NCBI GenBank assembly: GCA_964556545.1
Contig: CAZKWE010000006.1
Span: 1 to 18,226, forward strand
Length of the DNA stretch: 18,226 nt
Reading direction: 5' to 3'
From: JALSKU01 sp964556545
GTDB lineage: Bacteria; Campylobacterota; Campylobacteria; Campylobacterales; JALSKU01
Made by a program: the position numbers and the translations under genes. Below the pieces are notes generated by a model. The model was not told the origin of the DNA. It saw only the letters and a program-made list of their open reading frames with translations, and searched no databases. The stretch's first letter is position 1; every line of letters starts with the position of its first letter. This document shows, in pieces, positions 14,860 through 18,226 of the stretch.

Positions 14860-15980
14860 TATTTCATCTCCTTTTTAAGTAGCATCATGCCAATACTAAA
14901 AAATCCAAGAAAAAATCCTACTAAAATAAACAGATAAAAAATATTTTTTTCAGATGCCAAACCTTGTCCTATCAAAAAGGTATCATAAAGTATATGTGTA
15001 TAATACATAACTGGAAACATATGTGCTTCGATATAAGATTCTCCACTCATCGAAGAGATGGGCATTAGCATCCCTGAATACAAAAAACCCGGAATAATGG
15101 TAATAATAACGGTTAAAACAACAGCAACAATCTGCCTTTTTGTAACAACAGAGATAAGCATACCAATAGAGAGACTAATTAAGATATATAGCTCACTACT
15201 AAGCCAATAGAGCATAAAGCTCCCTCTAAAAGGAACATCAAAGATATAAAGAGCAACTAAAAAAAGTATGAAAATATTGAGCGAATGGAGTAAAAAAGCA
15301 GGAAGCAGTTTTGCAAGTAAAAACTCCCCTTTACTTAAAGGAGATGCATAAAAGTTAAAAATAGTTCCTTTCTCTTTCTCTTTAACGATAAGCAAAGCAC
15401 TCAAAATTGCAGGAGCTATTAAAAGCACAAGTCCTATAAGACCGGGAACTATCGCATCTTCATCTCTCATTGCCTGATTAAAAAGAGTTCTTTGGTTGAG
15501 TGTAATCATCCCCTTTGTTGACATACCACTTTTTTGTGCCACATCACTATCTGCATCAAGGATGGTGCCTTGAATGTAACTCTCTATTGTTGTAGCTCTT
15601 GTTGGAAAGGCCGCATCTACAAAAACACCTATCTCACTCTTTTGTCCATGTAAAAGCCGTTTTTCAAAAGAGTTTGGAATGATGATAATGGCATCGCTTT
15701 GAGCTTTTTTTATAGAATGCAATGCCTCTTTTTCGCTTATATGAAGAACTTTTGCATCAAAATATTTGGTATGTTCAAACTTAGAAGTAAGTAGTTGTGA
15801 GTATTTACTCTGGTCATTGTCTATGATTAAGACTCTTGCATGGGTTACATCCATTTTGATTCCATAGCCAAAAAGCAGTACAATCATAATAGGCATCAGA
15901 TATACCATAACCAAAAGTTTGGTTCTGTAAAGCTCCATAAACTCTTTTAACATATAAGCTTTGATAGTTGCTATTTTCAT
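14859..15980 (-). CDS. ABC-2 type exporter permease (YbhS-like)
   Basis: Second inner-membrane subunit, presumably pairing with the downstream permease. One N-terminal helix (about 20-40, LLVMVYLMPIMIVLLFGYGI), a periplasmic domain (VLIIDNDQSKYSQ, then FVDAAFPTRATT) and a C-terminal block of five to six helices match the ABC-2 fold. The coupling motif reads IVKEKEKGTIFNFYASPL, as in YbhS/YhhJ-type proteins. Its ATG is only two bases after the stop of the second ATPase frame, with GAGGAA supplying the ribosome site, so the order ATPase-permease-permease is one transcription unit. The 373-residue length is normal. Confidence 0.9.
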   Translation of the reverse strand: MKIATIKAYMLKEFMELYRTKLLVMVYLMPIMIVLLFGYGIKMDVTHARVLIIDNDQSKYSQLLTSKFEHTKYFDAKVLHISEKEALHSIKKAQSDAIIIIPNSFEKRLLHGQKSEIGVFVDAAFPTRATTIESYIQGTILDADSDVAQKSGMSTKGMITLNQRTLFNQAMRDEDAIVPGLIGLVLLIAPAILSALLIVKEKEKGTIFNFYASPLSKGEFLLAKLLPAFLLHSLNIFILFLVALYIFDVPFRGSFMLYWLSSELYILISLSIGMLISVVTKRQIVAVVLTVIITIIPGFLYSGMLMPISSMSGESYIEAHMFPVMYYTHILYDTFLIGQGLASEKNIFYLFILVGFFLGFFSIGMMLLKKEMK

Positions 15981-15982
15981 TT

Positions 15983-16831
15983 TTATTCCTCATTTTGCTT
16001 ATAGTAAGTTAAAAAAATCTCTTCAAATGTTGTTGCTTTTGGATGCGATTTGTAAAAGTTTTCTATCGTATCATCTGCAATTTTTTTACCCTGCTTGAGT
16101 AAAACAACCCTATCACAATATTCAGCTTCGCTCATATAGTGCGTTGTGATTAAAATAGAGATATTCCACTGCTCTTTTAGTTTTTTAAGTATCTCCCAAA
16201 ACTGCGCTCTTGCAATAGTATCAACCCCACTTGTCGGTTCATCTAAAAAAAGAATGAGAGGTTCATGCAAAAGTGCCGCTGCAATGGAGAATCGTTGGTT
16301 AACTCCAAGTGGTAAAGATGAAGGCAATTCATCCATATACTCTTTAAAACCAAGCTCCAAAGCATACTCTTGAATCTTTTTAAGTGCTTTACTCATAGGG
16401 AGTTTATGCATATTAGCAAAATAGATAAGATTCTCTCTTACGGTCATATCATTATAGAGTGCAAAGTGTTGGCTCACATAGCCTATTTTTGACTTGAGTG
16501 TTTGTCTGTCATCTCCGCTTTTTATGGTTTTTTCAAGCAAAGTAAGTTCACCTTCATCAATCGGATAAAGACCCAAAAGCATCTTGATAAAAGTAGTTTT
16601 CCCAGCTCCATTTGCTCCAAGCAAACCTAAAATCTCATCCCGCTTAAGCTCTATATCTACATGGTCATTTGCTATAAAATTACCAAATTTTTTTGTTATC
16701 CCTTTTGCCTGCATAACAACTGGTGGTATCTCAAAAGAGGACTCTCTTTTGGCAATATTTATTTTTGGTAAAAGTGTTTTTCTTTTTAAAGCATTGACAA
16801 AAAAGAGCCCCCTCAAGTGTAGGTTCTGCAT
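15983..16831 (-). CDS. ybhF: Second ATP-binding domain (NBD2) of a YbhF-like ABC ATPase, in a shifted frame
   Basis: Nucleotide-binding domain of the exporter. Walker A is GANGAGKTT (residues 72-80), Q-loop YVSQHF, Walker B LILFLDEP (192-199) and the H-loop is ITTHYM with His231. The signature is LPLGVNQ (173-179) instead of LSGGQ, a form I recall in second domains of YbhF/RbbA proteins. The frame is open only from 16840. The ATG at 16831 has no ribosome site, and neither has the internal ATG at 16714. Residues 1 to about 11 look like out-of-frame sequence, while from VNALKRK on the chain reads as the linker joining two fused domains. It overlaps NBD1 by 101 bases, offset +1. The true product is probably a fusion with NBD1; see the frameshift entry. 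Confidence 0.85.
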   Translation of the reverse strand: MQNLHLRGLFFVNALKRKTLLPKINIAKRESSFEIPPVVMQAKGITKKFGNFIANDHVDIELKRDEILGLLGANGAGKTTFIKMLLGLYPIDEGELTLLEKTIKSGDDRQTLKSKIGYVSQHFALYNDMTVRENLIYFANMHKLPMSKALKKIQEYALELGFKEYMDELPSSLPLGVNQRFSIAAALLHEPLILFLDEPTSGVDTIARAQFWEILKKLKEQWNISILITTHYMSEAEYCDRVVLLKQGKKIADDTIENFYKSHPKATTFEEIFLTYYKQNEE

Positions 16832-17609
16832 GTTGTGTATTTAATGGCTCTAGTGAGTAGGTTCGTTTATTGAAAGTGAGTGCTTTTTTCAATGTATCAT
16901 TTTGCTTATAAACATAAGGACGGATGGAGTCTATAAGCTCTTTATTGCTCCCTTGTGCAATGATTTCACCCTTATCAAACAAAAAGATTTTATCCATTTT
17001 GGAAGCCTCTTGCATATAAGCGGTACTCACTATGATGACAGTACCTTCTTCTTTTCGTATGCTATCCAAAATCTCCCATAACTCCAAACGACTTAGCGGA
17101 TCAACTCCGGTTGTCGGTTCGTCCAAGATAAGCAGTTTGGGACGATGCAAAAGTGTACAAATAAGTAAGAGTTTTTGCATCATTCCACCACTTAAATTTC
17201 TGGCTTCTCTTGTCTGAAATGCACTTAAACCTGCCATATGTAAAAGTTTTTCTTTATATACTAAAAACTTTTCATCTTTTTTTAAATTACGAATATCAGC
17301 AAAAAACTCTAAATGTTCCTCTATCGTGAGAGTATCATACAGCACAAGTCCGATTCCCTGTGGCATTAATCCTATAAATGGCTTCACTTGCTCTGCCTCT
17401 TTTGGTGAATGATAGGCAACACTGTTATAGATTACTTCACCCTCAAAACGAATTACTCCGGCTATGGCATGCATCAGTGAGCTTTTTCCGGCTCCATCAG
17501 CCCCGATAAAGCCTATAATTTCACCTCTGTTTGCTCTTAATGAGGCTTTTTTTATACCTACTCTTTTTTTGTAAGCAACAGTTACATTTTTAACTTCTAA
17601 TATTGACAT
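16731..17609 (-). CDS. ybhF: First ATP-binding domain (NBD1) of a YbhF-like ABC ATPase
   Basis: Nucleotide-binding domain with Walker A GADGAGKSS (36-44), the LMPQG Q-loop with LTIEEHLEFFADI, signature LSGGMMQ (139-145) and Walker B LLILDEP (159-165). The H-loop position reads VSTAYM, so Ala197 replaces the usual His. The normal chain runs to EPTLEGALF, a typical end of the first YbhF domain. The last 20 or so residues (CQCFKKKNTFTK...) look like shifted sequence before a UGA. In E. coli YbhF and RbbA both NBDs are one polypeptide. The gene starts at an ATG five bases after the membrane-fusion gene's stop. Confidence 0.88.
   Translation of the reverse strand: MSILEVKNVTVAYKKRVGIKKASLRANRGEIIGFIGADGAGKSSLMHAIAGVIRFEGEVIYNSVAYHSPKEAEQVKPFIGLMPQGIGLVLYDTLTIEEHLEFFADIRNLKKDEKFLVYKEKLLHMAGLSAFQTREARNLSGGMMQKLLLICTLLHRPKLLILDEPTTGVDPLSRLELWEILDSIRKEEGTVIIVSTAYMQEASKMDKIFLFDKGEIIAQGSNKELIDSIRPYVYKQNDTLKKALTFNKRTYSLEPLNTQHAEPTLEGALFCQCFKKKNTFTKNKYCQKRVLF
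16799..16812 (-). other. Probable frame change between NBD1 and NBD2 of the YbhF-like ATPase
   Basis: On the coding strand this reads GGGGG-CTC-TTTTTT: a G5 (16808-16812) and a T6 (16799-16804) tract three bases apart. Reading one base further on, by dropping one G or one T, joins ...EPTLEG to ...VNALKRK and yields one uninterrupted double-ATPase of about 550 residues. The window where both frames are open is 16731-16840. The cause could be a real mutation, +1 recoding or transcript slippage, or a homopolymer miscall in assembly. The sequence alone cannot decide. Confidence 0.7.
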
Positions 17610-17614
17610 AATAT

Positions 17615-18226
17615 TTATAACTCTGGTATCTCATTTAATGAAGCCGGTAAACCTTTTCCATTAAGAGAGACAACACCAATGGCCGGAATACCCAGCTTTA
17701 AAAGCGGATCAACTTGCAGTGGTTTTAAATGCACGGCAAATACTCTTTGAATTCTATCACTTCGTACACTTACCTCTTTTGGAGTAAACTCTGCCTTTTG
17801 AGCGATGCGTACCACTTTTGCTTTTATAGGATGATTTGGATAGGCATCAAGAAAAATAACTGCTTTATCGCCAAGTTTTATTTTTCCGTTTTGAATGGTG
17901 TCTATAAATATTTTCAGATACAAAGAGTGAGGATCAAGCAAAGTAGCAACTGGTATACCAGCACCAATCACCTCTCCTTCATTGGCAATTTTCTCCACTG
18001 TAAAACCATCAACACTTGAATGAAGTGTCATCTCATTTATGATTGCCTCTACTTGAGCTTTTGAAGCTTTCAGTGCTTCAATGCTATCTTTTAAAGCTTC
18101 AATGTTTGCTTTGATAGAAAGAAGTTTTTGTTGTGATGCTTTGGCATCACTCAAGCCAATTTTAGCCAATTTTACAGCTGATTGTGCTTTTTTGAGTTGC
18201 TCTTTTAATACAGCCAATTTTTTAGT
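17615..18226 (-). CDS. HlyD/YbhG-like membrane-fusion protein, C-terminal part (5' end beyond window)
   Basis: Periplasmic adaptor of the exporter. The frame stays open to the right edge (TKKLAVLKEQL...), so the TTG at 18217 is an internal Leu and the N-terminus with signal anchor is missing. About 204 residues are visible. They include the second arm of a coiled-coil hairpin (to about LKASKAQVEAI), the lipoyl-type half VDGFTVEKIANEGEVIGAG, a beta-barrel domain, and IAQKAEFTPKEVSVRSDRI, a segment typical of YbhG/YhiI adaptors. It is five bases upstream of the NBD1 start, and the cassette's promoter lies outside the window. A TolC-type outer-membrane partner is not present here. Confidence 0.9.
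   Translation of the reverse strand, partial: TKKLAVLKEQLKKAQSAVKLAKIGLSDAKASQQKLLSIKANIEALKDSIEALKASKAQVEAIINEMTLHSSVDGFTVEKIANEGEVIGAGIPVATLLDPHSLYLKIFIDTIQNGKIKLGDKAVIFLDAYPNHPIKAKVVRIAQKAEFTPKEVSVRSDRIQRVFAVHLKPLQVDPLLKLGIPAIGVVSLNGKGLPASLNEIPEL

Noticed and set aside
16731..16840. Classic -1 programmed frameshift between the ATPase frames
   Set aside because: The downstream frame is +1 (or -2) relative to the upstream one, so a -1 slip would not join them.

Overview
This AT-rich window reads as Campylobacterota (Epsilonproteobacteria). The strongest evidence is gene order. The stretch glnA / CheZ-like / U32 hydroxylase / purE / coiled-coil hypothetical / glyQ / Nif3 / C4 zinc-ribbon protein / waaA / RluA-family synthase matches, from memory, the Campylobacter jejuni Cj0699-Cj0708 neighbourhood. 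Its second half also matches Helicobacter pylori HP0960-HP0956. The extras around this core (an LpxR-type lipid A deacylase, a GGDEF sensor, a YbhGFSR-type exporter) suggest a free-living relative rather than a reduced pathogen. Genus cannot be fixed from the window.

Left edge (1-3300): the 3' part of a class A penicillin-binding protein converges on glnA across a clean bidirectional hairpin terminator. A PHP-family histidinol-phosphatase lies upstream of glnA on the same strand. glnA appears to have its own promoter, and the enzyme has Phe at the position of the usual adenylylation Tyr.

Central operon (3385-11185, + strand): ten tightly packed genes, often with ATGA-type or short overlaps, begin from a promoter region divergent to the phosphatase gene. 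The operon mixes motility control (a remote CheZ phosphatase and a FlgZ-like zinc-ribbon protein) with RNA and translation functions (TrhP-like tRNA hydroxylase, GlyQ, RluA-type synthase). It also holds purine synthesis (PurE), LPS core synthesis (WaaA), a glutaredoxin, Nif3, a DUF167 protein and a lineage-specific coiled-coil protein.

Right part (11198-18226): a membrane diguanylate cyclase with a periplasmic solute-binding sensor domain and an intact I-site is transcribed towards lpxR. Upstream of lpxR, on the same strand, lies an exporter cassette: membrane-fusion protein (cut by the window end), two ATP-binding domains and two ABC-2 permeases. In E. coli YbhF the two ATPase domains are one polypeptide. 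Here they are two overlapping reading frames, offset by +1 at a G5/T6 homopolymer region. Their motifs are complementary: NBD1 has a good signature but no H-loop His, and NBD2 has the His but a degenerate signature. They should therefore act as one asymmetric ATPase, whether the frame change is real, programmed or a sequencing error.

No tRNA, rRNA, CRISPR array, insertion sequence or integrase was seen, and no gene-free stretch exceeds 300 bases. The largest gap, 13653-13779, holds candidate lpxR promoters.
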